A DNA stretch of 64,000 bases, taken from assembly GCA_964342385.1 (NCBI GenBank), contig CAYFGP010000007.1, positions 1 to 64,000 on the forward strand. Direction: 5' to 3'. Both the position numbers and the translations under genes were made by a program. The stretch comes from Oceanospirillum sp964342385. GTDB lineage: Bacteria; Pseudomonadota; Gammaproteobacteria; Pseudomonadales; Halomonadaceae. This document shows, in pieces, positions 50,470 through 59,233 of this stretch; the stretch's first letter is position 1, and every line of letters starts with the position of its first letter. The notes under the pieces were generated by a model, which was not told where the DNA came from, ran no database searches, and worked only from the letters and a program-made list of their open reading frames with translations.

Positions 50470-52098
50470 ATGCTTAATCAACTTTCAGTGGGCAGGAAGC
50501 TGGCTTTAATGATGGTGTTACCCATCCTAGGCTTAATCGCAACCTTTATCGTTGTTGAAACCGAGTTGCAAGCAGCCAATGAGGGCGTCAGAACAATTTA
50601 TGACGACCGAGTAGTGCCTTTAAAAGACCTTTACACCATAGGTACGGATTACGCCGTACTGATTATTGATGCGGTAAACAAAACCAATGCGGGGCAAATG
50701 AAAGTAGAAGATGCCTATAAAGGTATTCAGGAAGCTCAGGATCGTATTCATAAAACCTGGAACAAATATATGGCCACAGAGCTGACCCCGAAAGAGGCTC
50801 AATTGGCTAAAGAAGCTCAGGCTCTGTTTACAGCGGCAGATGCTTCTATTAACGAGATCCTGCCCGTGTTGGCAAAAATGCAGGGCTTACAGAAGGGGCA
50901 ATTGGATCAGTTTGATGGTCCGCTATACGCCACCATTGATCCGATCAGCGATAAAATCGCTGAGCTGTTAAACCTGCAGCTGGATGTTGCCGGTCAGGTT
51001 CAGGCCGAACTGAAACAGTCCTATTCCAGTGCTCAAACCCTAATGATCGGCGGTATTCTGGTATTGCTGATTGTGGTGATTGCAGGTAGCTATCTGGTCG
51101 CTCAGGCGATTACTAAACCACTGGATAAGATGCGTTCTACCATCGCTCATATCGAAGGTAATCATGATCTGACCACTCGTCTGCAAGTCAATGGTAATGA
51201 CGAAGTGGCGGCTATTGGTCGCGCTTTTAATACCATGTTGGATCAGTTCCAACGCCTGGTAACCCAGGTATCCGGTTCGGTGCAGCACCTGTCTCAGGAA
51301 GCTGTAAATATGTCTCGTGCCAGCCAGCACACCAGTGATGGTATGAGCCGTCAGCAGACTGAAACGGATCACGTGGCTACGGCGATGAATGAGATGGTTG
51401 CGACCATTCAGGAAGTGGCACGTAATGCTTCAGAAGCTGAAACTGCCGCACAAACCACGCGTAGTGAATCTGAAACGGGTGATCAGATCCTGCAGGAGAA
51501 TAACCGTATTATCGAAACCCTGGCCCAAGAAGTAGAAAATGCGGCAGAAGTCGTGGGTTCTCTGGAACAGGAAGCGCAGAATATCGCCCTGGTGATCGAT
51601 GTAATTAAGGGTATCGCCGAGCAAACCAACCTGTTGGCACTGAACGCGGCGATTGAAGCCGCTCGTGCCGGTGAGCAAGGACGTGGTTTTGCCGTAGTTG
51701 CCGATGAAGTACGCAGCCTGGCCCAGCAAACTCAAAACTCCACTCAGGAGATTGAGGATGTGATTCAGCGCGTACAGCAGGGCAGTCGTGATGCGGCTCA
51801 GGTTATGAACCGTAGTAAAGAACAGGCGCAACTGGGTCTGGAGCAGAGTGCTAAAACCAGTGAGGCTTTGGCGCAGGTTACTCATCATGTCACCATGATC
51901 AGTGATATGAACAGTCAGATCGCCGCTGCGGTTGAAGAACAAAGCGCCACTGCCGATGAGATGAATCAGAGCGTGGTGAATATTGCAGAAGTCACTCGCG
52001 ATTCCACTGCGGCGGCTAACCAAACGGCAGCAGCCAGTGAGGAGTTGTCTCAACTGTCCGATGAACTGCAATCCATGGTGAAGCAGTTTAAGGTGTGA
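50470..52098 (+). CDS. Methyl-accepting chemotaxis protein
   Basis: A 542-residue chemoreceptor. Membrane helix 1 lies at about 10-32, a periplasmic four-helix-bundle sensor domain (4HB_MCP type, about 33-185) follows, then membrane helix 2 (LMIGGILVLLIVVIAGSYLVA), HAMP, and a signalling domain with the invariant tip EQTNLLALNAAIEAARAGEQGRGFAVVADEVR given here in part: NLLALNAAIEAARAGEQGRG. No NWETF-type CheR tether is present. I choose ATG 50470 after GGGGG; the frame also opens at ATG 50413, but that overlaps an NtrC-like site. The ligand is unknown. Confidence 0.95.
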   Translation: MLNQLSVGRKLALMMVLPILGLIATFIVVETELQAANEGVRTIYDDRVVPLKDLYTIGTDYAVLIIDAVNKTNAGQMKVEDAYKGIQEAQDRIHKTWNKYMATELTPKEAQLAKEAQALFTAADASINEILPVLAKMQGLQKGQLDQFDGPLYATIDPISDKIAELLNLQLDVAGQVQAELKQSYSSAQTLMIGGILVLLIVVIAGSYLVAQAITKPLDKMRSTIAHIEGNHDLTTRLQVNGNDEVAAIGRAFNTMLDQFQRLVTQVSGSVQHLSQEAVNMSRASQHTSDGMSRQQTETDHVATAMNEMVATIQEVARNASEAETAAQTTRSESETGDQILQENNRIIETLAQEVENAAEVVGSLEQEAQNIALVIDVIKGIAEQTNLLALNAAIEAARAGEQGRGFAVVADEVRSLAQQTQNSTQEIEDVIQRVQQGSRDAAQVMNRSKEQAQLGLEQSAKTSEALAQVTHHVTMISDMNSQIAAAVEEQSATADEMNQSVVNIAEVTRDSTAAANQTAAASEELSQLSDELQSMVKQFKV

Positions 52099-52181
52099 TC
52101 AGATTTAAACAGCGCTCTAACCCTATAAACTTGCGAGACAAAGTGATCTCAAGGCGGTAAGGAATAAGCGCAGTAATCATG

Positions 52182-52271
52182 CATACTGACACAAAAGTAT
52201 TTCGATATTTTTCGGCCAGCGGCTGAAGCATGAAGCCATCTGCTAAAGAGAAACTTTTGTGTGAGTGCTTA
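52182..52271 (-). repeat. 90-bp hairpin-ended repeat, copy 2
   Basis: The reverse complement of this stretch matches the element at 32241-32330 in 81 of 90 positions with no gap. Both ends carry ACACAAAAG-type inverted repeats. The difference between the copies at the inner stem edge (T-G against T-A beside CTTTTGTGT) keeps pairing possible. A terminator begins four bases after it. It lies between the chemoreceptor and the coiled-coil gene. Confidence 0.85.
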
Positions 52272-52275
52272 AGAT

Positions 52276-52326
52276 AGCGGGATTTATCATCAGTGTTGTG
52301 CTGGTGCGTAAATCCCGCTTTTTTTC
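52276..52326 (+). terminator. Terminator after the chemoreceptor gene
   Basis: AGCGGGATTTA/TAAATCCCGCT stem with a loop of about 22 bases, followed by six T. It is placed beyond the 90-bp repeat, so the repeat is likely part of the chemoreceptor transcript's 3' end. Confidence 0.85.
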
Positions 52327-52399
52327 ATGGCCCACATAGTCCTATAATGGGCATCAGGAAAGCCAATTTGCAAAGCAAGACACTTAGGAGTGTTCGAAT

Positions 52400-52810
52400 A
52401 TGAGCCTGGATTTGCTGAATGAATTAGAAAAGCGCGTTCAATCTGCAGTCGATACTATTGAGACTCTGAAATTGGAGATTGAAGAGCTGAAGGAAGATAA
52501 CGCTCAGCTGCAAGATGATAATGCTCAACTTCAAGAAGAAAAGACTGCCTGGGAATCCCGTCTGGGTGATCTGCTAGGTAAGTTTGACCTGCTGGAAGAC
52601 GAGGAAGCTTCTGCAGAGGCTGTTGAAGAAGTTATTGAAGATGAAGTTGCAGCACCTGTAGCTTCAGAAGGCGAGCTGATGGATCAAGGCAGTGCGGAAG
52701 AAGCGCTGATCGAGCAAGATAGCGCCCTTGACGAGCTTGATGATCTGACAGAAGAAGAGGAAGCTGAACTGGAAGCACAAACCGCACCATCCCAGTTTGG
52801 TAACCTGTAA
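52400..52810 (+). CDS. ZapB-like coiled-coil protein
   Basis: A 136-residue acidic protein. Residues 3-70 form a coiled coil (LLNELEKRVQSAVDTIETLK, then NAQLQ repeats), matching the form of cell-division factor ZapB, which bundles at the Z ring. The second half is a Glu/Ala-rich disordered tail that E. coli ZapB (about 80 residues) lacks. Coiled coils are easily confused, so the function is likely but not certain. AGGAGTG precedes the ATG. It stands alone, between the terminator of the chemoreceptor and the convergent rimI. Confidence 0.75.
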   Translation: MSLDLLNELEKRVQSAVDTIETLKLEIEELKEDNAQLQDDNAQLQEEKTAWESRLGDLLGKFDLLEDEEASAEAVEEVIEDEVAAPVASEGELMDQGSAEEALIEQDSALDELDDLTEEEEAELEAQTAPSQFGNL

Positions 52811-52912
52811 GCCTTCAGCGTATATCGAAGTGCTTAAGCGCTAAGTGATCATTACCCTGCACTTAGCGCTATTGCTGGATCTGTTATCGGTTCGATTTAT
52901 CTACAATATTGC

Positions 52913-53380
52913 CTAAAGATCCAGATCCTGCTCAAGCTTGATTGGGCAGGACATCATCACCGCATCTTCTCTTTCCCCTCCAGGAACACCGTAGTATTTA
53001 GGCCGGATTCCATCTTCGATAAAACCCAGTTGCTGGTAGAGGTGACGCGCGGCACTATTACTCTCCCGTACCTCTAACAGAATAATCGATAAGCTGAGTT
53101 GTTGAGCCTGTTGCTTGATCTCTTGCAGTAGGAAACGCCCAATCCCCTGTCCTTGTAATGCCGGGTTGACCGCAATATTGTGCAGATGCCATTCATCAGC
53201 AATCTTTTGCAACATGGCATAACCGCATAAGCGTTGTTCGATATAGACACCTATCAGCGTATCGCCACGCTGTAAGCCCAGCTCAAACATCAGTCGGGTC
53301 CAGGGTGTCAGATGGGCCTCGCGCTCAATACCCATCACCGCATCCAGTTCCAGAATACCGACTTCTCTGATCTTCTTCAC
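52913..53380 (-). CDS. rimI: Ribosomal protein S18-alanine N-acetyltransferase RimI
   Basis: RimI acetylates the N-terminal alanine of ribosomal protein S18. The 155-residue GNAT protein shows HLHNIAVNPALQGQGIGRFLL (acetyl-CoA loop Q-G-Q-G-I-G), LEVRESNSAARHLYQQLGF and IRPKYYG, the RimI marks. It overlaps the preceding gene by four bases, like holD-rimI in E. coli. Ends and length are normal. Confidence 0.95.
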   Translation of the reverse strand: MKKIREVGILELDAVMGIEREAHLTPWTRLMFELGLQRGDTLIGVYIEQRLCGYAMLQKIADEWHLHNIAVNPALQGQGIGRFLLQEIKQQAQQLSLSIILLEVRESNSAARHLYQQLGFIEDGIRPKYYGVPGGEREDAVMMSCPIKLEQDLDL

Positions 53381-54177
53381 TGGTTAGCCTCTATGTTCGT
53401 GCTTGGTGTTTTGATGGTTAATAGCTGTTGTAACAGCTGAGCTTTTCCTGCGGGATGGCCTAAGAGCTGTACCAAACTTTGTGGATGATGCAGTTCAATC
53501 TGCAGCAGGTCGCCTTGTTGAATTAACTCGGGCAGTTCACCAAACCACCAGCACTTTTGCCCCGGTTGGCACTGTAAACGGGCGCCGGATAGCAGCGCCT
53601 TAAAGACAGACAGGAACTCCTGTTCTGAGCATTTGGCGCTGGTGCCAGGGAAGGGCCACTCAAAGGGTAAACAGATCTGGCTGGCAGGTTGCTGCATAAA
53701 GTGCAGTATCTGTCCTACCAAAGGCATCACCTGATGTTCTGGCCAATCTTGTCCGGTGATATTGCAAATCAGCAGTGGTCCCTGATCAGCCGTACGAATT
53801 AAGCCTAAACGCAGCCGCTCTGGCACACGGGCAGAATCGACAACAACCGGTGCGGGGGCAGCGTGTTCACTGCTCTCGCGATCACCAAAGATAGCGGGGC
53901 GATTAACCTTTGCAGGCGAGTCGCCAGAGAGAAAACTATCCACTGGACTGGTAGCTTGGCCGACCACTGTCTCTGATTGGGTTTGGTCGTGTCCTAAAGC
54001 ACCACCACCGTCCATCGCTGCGACGGCAGACATCAATGCAGATTCGGCATCGGCAGGCGGAGTGCTCTCTTCACAGACAAAATACTCGGACGGTAGAGCA
54101 CCAGGCAGAGGTTGCCGGGGCATCCAACTGACCACGCCTAACTGTTCCAGATAAGCTACACGCTGCGCTTCATTCAT
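53377..54177 (-). CDS. HolD-like (DNA polymerase III psi) candidate
   Basis: A 266-residue protein without a clear domain match by eye. The N terminus RVAYLEQLGVVSWMPRQPLPG resembles HolD (psi subunit; QLQQLGITQWSLRRP in E. coli), a segment that binds SSB-chi partner proteins. The end LVQLLGHPAGKAQLLQQLLTI fits HolD's last helix. The middle (about 30-130) is low-complexity and makes it twice the length of E. coli HolD. Its four-base overlap with rimI repeats the enteric holD-rimI order, which is the main support. Confidence 0.6.
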   Translation of the reverse strand: MNEAQRVAYLEQLGVVSWMPRQPLPGALPSEYFVCEESTPPADAESALMSAVAAMDGGGALGHDQTQSETVVGQATSPVDSFLSGDSPAKVNRPAIFGDRESSEHAAPAPVVVDSARVPERLRLGLIRTADQGPLLICNITGQDWPEHQVMPLVGQILHFMQQPASQICLPFEWPFPGTSAKCSEQEFLSVFKALLSGARLQCQPGQKCWWFGELPELIQQGDLLQIELHHPQSLVQLLGHPAGKAQLLQQLLTIKTPSTNIEANQ

Positions 54178-54222
54178 CTTGTCTGTCTAACCCCGGCTAA
54201 ACGCCTGTCTCAGAAAATAAAA

Positions 54223-54251
54223 ATGGCGACAGATTATACCTGTCGCCATTG
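54223..54251 (-). terminator. Terminator of leuA
   Basis: A perfect 11-bp stem AATGGCGACAG/CTGTCGCCATT with a 7-base loop; on the minus strand it is followed by T-rich sequence. A second hairpin, TTATGGGTAT/ATACCCATAA, lies nearer leuA at about 54254-54279. Confidence 0.85.
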
Positions 54252-54323
54252 TTTATGGGTATCAGCAATACCCATAAGCTAACCCCTTGTATTCAACAGG
54301 GGCCGCTTTAGCTGAAAATCGAC

Positions 54324-55871
54324 TTAAACCGTCAGCCCCTGAGGGTGAGTGCGATCAGAACTACTTAACAGCGCATTTAGTGCGTGGATATAAGCCTTGG
54401 CAGACGCGATCACAATATCAGTATCTGCGCCCAGGCCTGTCACCAGACGGCCGCCTTTATCCAGGCGTACGGTCACTTCACCTTGAGAATCGGTACCACT
54501 GGTGATGGCATTCACAGAGTACAGCTCCAGAATGGTTTCACTGTTGGCGACTTTTTCGATCGCTTTAAAGGTGGCATCCACAGGACCGCTACCTTCAGAC
54601 TCAGCAGATACTTCTTCGCCATCAACGCTCAGTACCAGCTTAGCCACTGGGGTTTCACCGGTTTTGGATTGTACTTCCAGGGTTTCCAGCTTAAAGCGTT
54701 CAACCGCATCAGTGACACGGGAATCACTCACCAGTGCCTGCAGATCCTCGTCATAGATCTCATGCTTTTTATCCGCCAGCTGCTTAAACAGGGCAAATGC
54801 GTGGTTCAGCTCGGCTTCAGAATCGAAGGTGATGCCCAGCTCTTCCAGACGGGTACGGAAGGCGTTACGGCCGGAGTGCTTGCCTAGTACGATGGCGTTG
54901 GTGTTCCAACCCACATCCTGAGCTTTCATGATTTCGTAGGTTTCACGGTGCTTCAGTACACCATCTTGGTGAATGCCAGACTCGTGAGCAAAAGCGTTTT
55001 TGCCCACAATGGCTTTGTTCGGCTGCACCGGGAAGCCGGTCACGGTAGAAACCAAACGAGAGGTCGGTACGATGTGCACCGGATCGATACGGGTTTCTAC
55101 AGCAAAGATATCTGGACGGGTACGAATACCCATCACCACTTCTTCCAGAGAGGCGTTACCGGCACGCTCACCCAGGCCGTTGATGGTACATTCCACCTGA
55201 CGGGCCCCTGCCTGTACTGCCGCCAGGGAGTTGGCTACTGCCAGACCCAGGTCGTTATGGCAGTGCACGGAGAAGATCGCTTTATCGGCATTCGGGATAC
55301 GGTTCAGCAGCTGACCGATAGTTTCGGCAAACTGGCCTGGAATGGCGTAACCCACAGTATCCGGGATATTGATGGTGCTGGCACCGGCATCAATGGCCGC
55401 TTCAATAATACGGCACAGGAAGTCGATCTCGGAACGACCGGCATCCTCACAGGAGAATTCTACATCTGCCATCAGGTTGCGGGCTTTTTTCACCGCGCGT
55501 ACCGCTTGCTCAATCACCTGATCTGGTTGCATCTGCAGTTTGTGCTGCATATGAATTGGCGATGTAGCGATAAAGGTATGGATACGACCTGAGTTAGCAC
55601 CGGCCAGGGCTTCTGCCGCACGCTCAATATCCGCATCCAGTGCGCGGGACAGACTACAGATGGTGCTGTCTTTTACGCTGTCCGCTACGGCTTTTACCGC
55701 ATCAAAATCACCTGGACTGGCGATAGCAAAACCCGCTTCGATCACATCCACCTTCATTTTTTCCAGGTGTTTAGCGATACGGACTTTCTCATCCTTGGTC
55801 ATGGACGCGCCAGGGCTCTGCTCACCATCACGCAGTGTGGTATCAAATATCACCAGATGGTCTTTACTCAT
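54324..55871 (-). CDS. leuA: 2-Isopropylmalate synthase
   Basis: LeuA condenses 2-oxoisovalerate with acetyl-CoA, the first step of leucine synthesis. The 515-residue protein starts VIFDTTLRDGEQSPGASM, has the second metal block SVHCHNDLGLAVANSLAAVQAG and GERAGNASLEE, and ends in a full leucine-binding regulatory domain (about 390-510), so feedback control is expected. It is the long (LeuA type 1) form. AGGAGTTAATC precedes the ATG. The leuBCD genes are not in this window. Confidence 0.98.
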   Translation of the reverse strand: MSKDHLVIFDTTLRDGEQSPGASMTKDEKVRIAKHLEKMKVDVIEAGFAIASPGDFDAVKAVADSVKDSTICSLSRALDADIERAAEALAGANSGRIHTFIATSPIHMQHKLQMQPDQVIEQAVRAVKKARNLMADVEFSCEDAGRSEIDFLCRIIEAAIDAGASTINIPDTVGYAIPGQFAETIGQLLNRIPNADKAIFSVHCHNDLGLAVANSLAAVQAGARQVECTINGLGERAGNASLEEVVMGIRTRPDIFAVETRIDPVHIVPTSRLVSTVTGFPVQPNKAIVGKNAFAHESGIHQDGVLKHRETYEIMKAQDVGWNTNAIVLGKHSGRNAFRTRLEELGITFDSEAELNHAFALFKQLADKKHEIYDEDLQALVSDSRVTDAVERFKLETLEVQSKTGETPVAKLVLSVDGEEVSAESEGSGPVDATFKAIEKVANSETILELYSVNAITSGTDSQGEVTVRLDKGGRLVTGLGADTDIVIASAKAYIHALNALLSSSDRTHPQGLTV

Positions 55872-56226
55872 GATTAACTCCTGCAGACTGCCGGGCAGTC
55901 AGATCAAACTTGGATTTGTTAAGCGGCGAAATCAGCATTTCAAGAGTCAGCAACTCTGCTATGGGCAATATTGAAATATTGCGACTTCGCACTTTGTTAT
56001 ATATGGGTATGCATTATTTTATTGTCGGGTCGATCTGACAGCAGATAGTCAAACTGGCTTAGCCAGTGACAGGGAAACCCAAGAGTTAACTTTAAACCAG
56101 GGTGGCTCGGTACTCTTGCTCATTGAACTGAGAATATGGATATCTGGTTCCATACATTTTGTTTCGCTGCTTAACAGAGACCTCGAATATGAGCGGATTC
56201 TATCAACCGTACGAGAAGATAGAAAA
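55872..56226. other. Region upstream of leuA
   Basis: 355 bp between leuA and a small membrane-protein gene, both on the minus strand. I looked for a leucine-rich leader peptide and attenuator on the minus strand and found none. An ACTGCCCGGCAGT dyad lies near 55885-55900, just before the leuA ribosome site. Otherwise nothing was recognised. Confidence 0.5.
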
Positions 56227-56418
56227 CTACTCTTGATCTTTCAGACGCTTATTTTTGCGATACTGACGGGTTAACCAGATCAAAAAGGCACTTAACAACA
56301 TTAGTGCCAGGACACAACCCTGCCAGAAGCCATCCACCTCATAGGTACGCATGACAAAGATAATAATAAAGCCTAGCAGCTGACTGAATACGGCCAGCAA
56401 GCGTAAGTTATCCTGCAT
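56227..56418 (-). CDS. Small two-helix membrane protein
   Basis: A 63-residue protein with two hydrophobic segments (about 5-23, LRLLAVFSQLLGFIIIFVM, and 32-50, GCVLALMLLSAFLIWL) and a basic tail RQYRKNKRLKDQE. I do not recognise a family. It is divergent from the dsbG-like gene, with about 160 bp between. Coding is plausible from the hydrophobic pattern and the charged end, but there is no strong ribosome site. Confidence 0.55.
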   Translation of the reverse strand: MQDNLRLLAVFSQLLGFIIIFVMRTYEVDGFWQGCVLALMLLSAFLIWLTRQYRKNKRLKDQE

Positions 56419-56582
56419 TTACTCGTTCTACCTTTTTTCTCGCGTTCTCTTCTCACTGTGAAGTCTCATACTACCTGATAAAGCATAGGATACGCTGCAG
56501 AGGGAATTTTTTGTGCTTCATGTGTTCTGAGTTCAAATCGTTTACAATTCTTGCTTTTTACTTAGTCAAAAATGGCGACGGA

Positions 56583-57566
56583 ATGTTTTATAAAACGACA
56601 CTTATCTGGCTGTTAACCTTGGGCTTGTCATCGATTGCCCCAGCCTTTGCCAATATACCTGCAGATTCAACTGTAGAAGCGCAAGATGAGCAGGCATCTT
56701 CTTCTCGTTCGGATGAGAATCTGCAAAACCCTACTGGATCACCTCATCTGCCAGAAGTGCTTAAACGTATTTTGGTACCCGGCATGAATGTCAGTCAGCA
56801 ATTTACGGCACAATCCGGTCTGACAGGTTGGGTACTCAGTAGTGATGATAACCATACTCTGGTTTATACCACTGCCGATGAGCAAACCTTGATTACAGGT
56901 ACTCTACTGGATAACCAGGGCAATAACCTTTCTGAGTTCTACACCAAGCGTTATCTGCCTGAGGCCGACTTTGCTTTGTTAGCCCAGGCCCATAGTATCG
57001 CCCAGCACAGTGTAGCCCAAAACAGTAACGCCGAGCAGGGTGAAACGGAACCGGGTCAGCAGTCCTCAATGCCGCCATCCTCAACTCAGTCTCGCTCAGA
57101 GCAATCACAGAATGCCCATGATGACGGTAGCTCAGCGCTGTATGTTTTTTTTGATCCTAACTGTCCTTTTTGCCACTTTGCCTGGCAAGCGCTGGAAGTA
57201 TATCAGCAGCAAGGGGCTGAGATCCGCTGGATTCCGGTGGCTTATCTGCAACCGGATAGTCGCATAAAGGCGGCCGCTGTATTGCAGGCGAAGCACCCGG
57301 CTCAAGTGTTAAGGGCCAGTATGTTGCAGCAGGCTGCTTGGCCGATGTCTGAAAAAGAGGCTAGTAAGCAGAGTGATCAGGCCTTGAGTTTTAATATGCA
57401 GCTGATGAAACGTTTTGCTCTGCAGGGTACTCCTGCATTCGTGTGGCTGGATAGTGAACAGCAGTTACAAAGCTATAGTGGTATGCCTAAGCTGGCGACA
57501 TTTGCTGAGATGACTGGACAGGATGAACAGCAGCAAAAAGCACCTGAGCTGGCCCGTTTTCGCTAG
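56583..57566 (+). CDS. dsbG: DsbG/DsbC-like thiol:disulfide interchange protein
   Basis: A 327-residue periplasmic protein with a signal peptide (about 1-23, cut after AFA), an N-terminal dimerisation-type part (about 60-130) and a thioredoxin domain with the active site CPFC (194-197, in FFDPNCPFCHFAW) and cis-Pro in GTPAFVWL. DsbG protects and isomerises thiols in the periplasm. It has an unusual Ser/Gln-rich insert of about 40 residues (140-182) before the thioredoxin fold. ATG 56583 is chosen because it starts the signal peptide. The TlpA fusion gene downstream may keep it reduced. Confidence 0.9.
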   Translation: MFYKTTLIWLLTLGLSSIAPAFANIPADSTVEAQDEQASSSRSDENLQNPTGSPHLPEVLKRILVPGMNVSQQFTAQSGLTGWVLSSDDNHTLVYTTADEQTLITGTLLDNQGNNLSEFYTKRYLPEADFALLAQAHSIAQHSVAQNSNAEQGETEPGQQSSMPPSSTQSRSEQSQNAHDDGSSALYVFFDPNCPFCHFAWQALEVYQQQGAEIRWIPVAYLQPDSRIKAAAVLQAKHPAQVLRASMLQQAAWPMSEKEASKQSDQALSFNMQLMKRFALQGTPAFVWLDSEQQLQSYSGMPKLATFAEMTGQDEQQQKAPELARFR

Positions 57567-57595
57567 GTCTAGGTCTAAGTCTAGGTCTAGGTGTA
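57564..57595 (+). repeat. Hexanucleotide tandem repeat (TAGGTC)
   Basis: Five units of TAGGTC with single changes begin at the stop codon of the dsbG-like gene. Each unit carries TAG or TAA in the gene's frame, so changes in copy number would not lengthen the protein. Confidence 0.8.
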
Positions 57596-57704
57596 AGGGC
57601 TGAGCTTGGGATTAGGTAAGAGCTCAGCCAAACCCCGTTAGGGTGGAAAGGATAGTAACGCTCGCCCGATTTTATAGTGCGGATAAAACAGGAATAGGGA
57701 AATT

Positions 57705-58532
57705 ATGGGGGCAATCAGTCTCGGACCTTTGATGGTATCAACAGAGCGCCTTTATCTGATCGGCGCTCTGATTATCTTTTTTCTACTGGCAGAAGGACTG
57801 AATAAGGCCTTTCGATCCCCGGACGCTGAGTTTGATTTTTCCCGTTGGGCACAACACAGTTTTTGGTATGGACTGTTGGTTGCTCGTTTGGCTTACGTGG
57901 CTCAATATCCGTCGGCTTTTAGTTACGATTGGTTGAGCGTGCTTTATTTCTGGCAACCCGGTTACTCTCTAACTGCTGCCCTCATAACTGCTTGTGTGGT
58001 GACTCTGATGCATTTTAAAACTCAACCTAAGGCACTCAGTGCTGCACTGGCTATCTTGTTGGTCGCCGTTGTGATCTGGGCTGGTTTAAAGCTCTGGCAG
58101 CCGCTGGATAGTGACCAGGTACAAATCCTGCCTGAGATTCAACTACCCACCCTGCAAGGCCAGGCGGTTAAATTGGACGAGCAGAAACAGCCGCTTATTA
58201 TTAATCTTTGGGCCAGCTGGTGTGCTCCTTGTTTGCGTGAGATGCCTGCACTGGTTTACTTTGCTCAGCAAAACCCCGAGCTAACCATTTGGCTCGTCAA
58301 TGCTGGGGAATCCAGCATTACTGTTGAAAACTTTGTTCGCAATAACCCCGAGCTGGCCTTGCCAGAGAATATGCTGGTATTGGACCCGAATCAGCAGCTG
58401 ATGCAACACTTTAATGCCCCTGGTCTGCCGGTAACACTGGCGTTTAATCAGGGACAACTAATAGATAGCCATATTGGTGAGTTGAACCCGGCACGCTTGC
58501 AGGAGATGGCCCAGCAGATTCAGGTAAATTAG
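57705..58532 (+). CDS. Lgt-like membrane domain fused to TlpA thioredoxin
   Basis: A 275-residue protein. The first 130 residues hold four hydrophobic segments; the start SLGPLMVSTERLYLIGALII and GLLVARLAYVAQYPS resemble the first helices of prolipoprotein diacylglyceryl transferase (Lgt), but the enzyme's later part is missing. Residues 140-275 are a TlpA/ResA-type thioredoxin domain with WCAPC (Cys173 and Cys176) and a cis-Pro in GLPVTLAF. It most likely reduces periplasmic thiols. Standing about 140 bp after the dsbG-like gene, it is a likely partner for it. Confidence 0.85.
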   Translation: MGAISLGPLMVSTERLYLIGALIIFFLLAEGLNKAFRSPDAEFDFSRWAQHSFWYGLLVARLAYVAQYPSAFSYDWLSVLYFWQPGYSLTAALITACVVTLMHFKTQPKALSAALAILLVAVVIWAGLKLWQPLDSDQVQILPEIQLPTLQGQAVKLDEQKQPLIINLWASWCAPCLREMPALVYFAQQNPELTIWLVNAGESSITVENFVRNNPELALPENMLVLDPNQQLMQHFNAPGLPVTLAFNQGQLIDSHIGELNPARLQEMAQQIQVN

Positions 58533-59233
58533 GGCAGTACTTGGCAGTCGCTCCATAAACAACGGATTAAATGCTGTTGTTGCTGTCCACAATCGACGTT
58601 GTAAACTTCACGCGGCCACTGCCTGACCAGAGCACTGAGTTGGGCTTGTGGACATAGGCTGCTTTGAGCTAAGCGCTCAGCCACAAATTGGGAGCGATCC
58701 TGGCTTTGCAACAAGTCGCCCTCTGTTTGAGCTCGGGGAGGAAAATAATCTTCTGCTAAGACCTCCAGGCGCTTCAGTTCTAAACCTGTCTGGACTAAAT
58801 CCTCATGACCTTGCTGATAGCTCCATAACAGATTTCGGCAGCCTTCAGCACCGGGCTCATCTGTCATCTTATGGATACGTTCCGCTTTTGCCTGCAAAGA
58901 CGTTTTCAAGCTCATTGCCAGACCTAAAGTGGTGTCCGATTCACTCATGTTACGCTCTACCGATTGCACAACTTGTTTGTTCAGTGCTTGATCGGCCAGC
59001 AATACCCAGCGATTGTTGCTCTGCCACCACTGAGTCTGGGTTTCATAAGCGAGTGATATGGTTTCTGGGTATAAACGAGCACACTCCCGACTAATCTGTC
59101 GTAAGAGTGCATCTTGATGCAGGACTTCCTGAATCAGGTGAGCATCGGCTAACTGCTGGGTATCTATAGGGCTGACATTGGCGCATCCTGTGAGTAGCAG
59201 CAGACCTGATATTGTTAGCGGTATAGCTTTCAT
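58529..59233 (-). CDS. Lipoprotein of unknown function
   Basis: A 234-residue lipoprotein: the signal peptide ends in the lipobox LTGC (Cys17). The mature part is helical, with several cysteines (in RECARLYP, EGCRNLL, SLCPQ, VDCGQ, RCLWSDC) that could form disulfides. I recognise no domain. It overlaps the end of the TlpA fusion gene by four bases, convergently. The cysteine-rich, exported nature would make it a plausible client of the two thioredoxin proteins next door, but that is inference. Confidence 0.75.
   Translation of the reverse strand: MKAIPLTISGLLLLTGCANVSPIDTQQLADAHLIQEVLHQDALLRQISRECARLYPETISLAYETQTQWWQSNNRWVLLADQALNKQVVQSVERNMSESDTTLGLAMSLKTSLQAKAERIHKMTDEPGAEGCRNLLWSYQQGHEDLVQTGLELKRLEVLAEDYFPPRAQTEGDLLQSQDRSQFVAERLAQSSLCPQAQLSALVRQWPREVYNVDCGQQQQHLIRCLWSDCQVLP

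Noticed and set aside
55872..56100. Leucine attenuator leader before leuA
   Set aside because: No short frame with a run of leucine codons and no terminator/antiterminator pair was seen on the minus strand.
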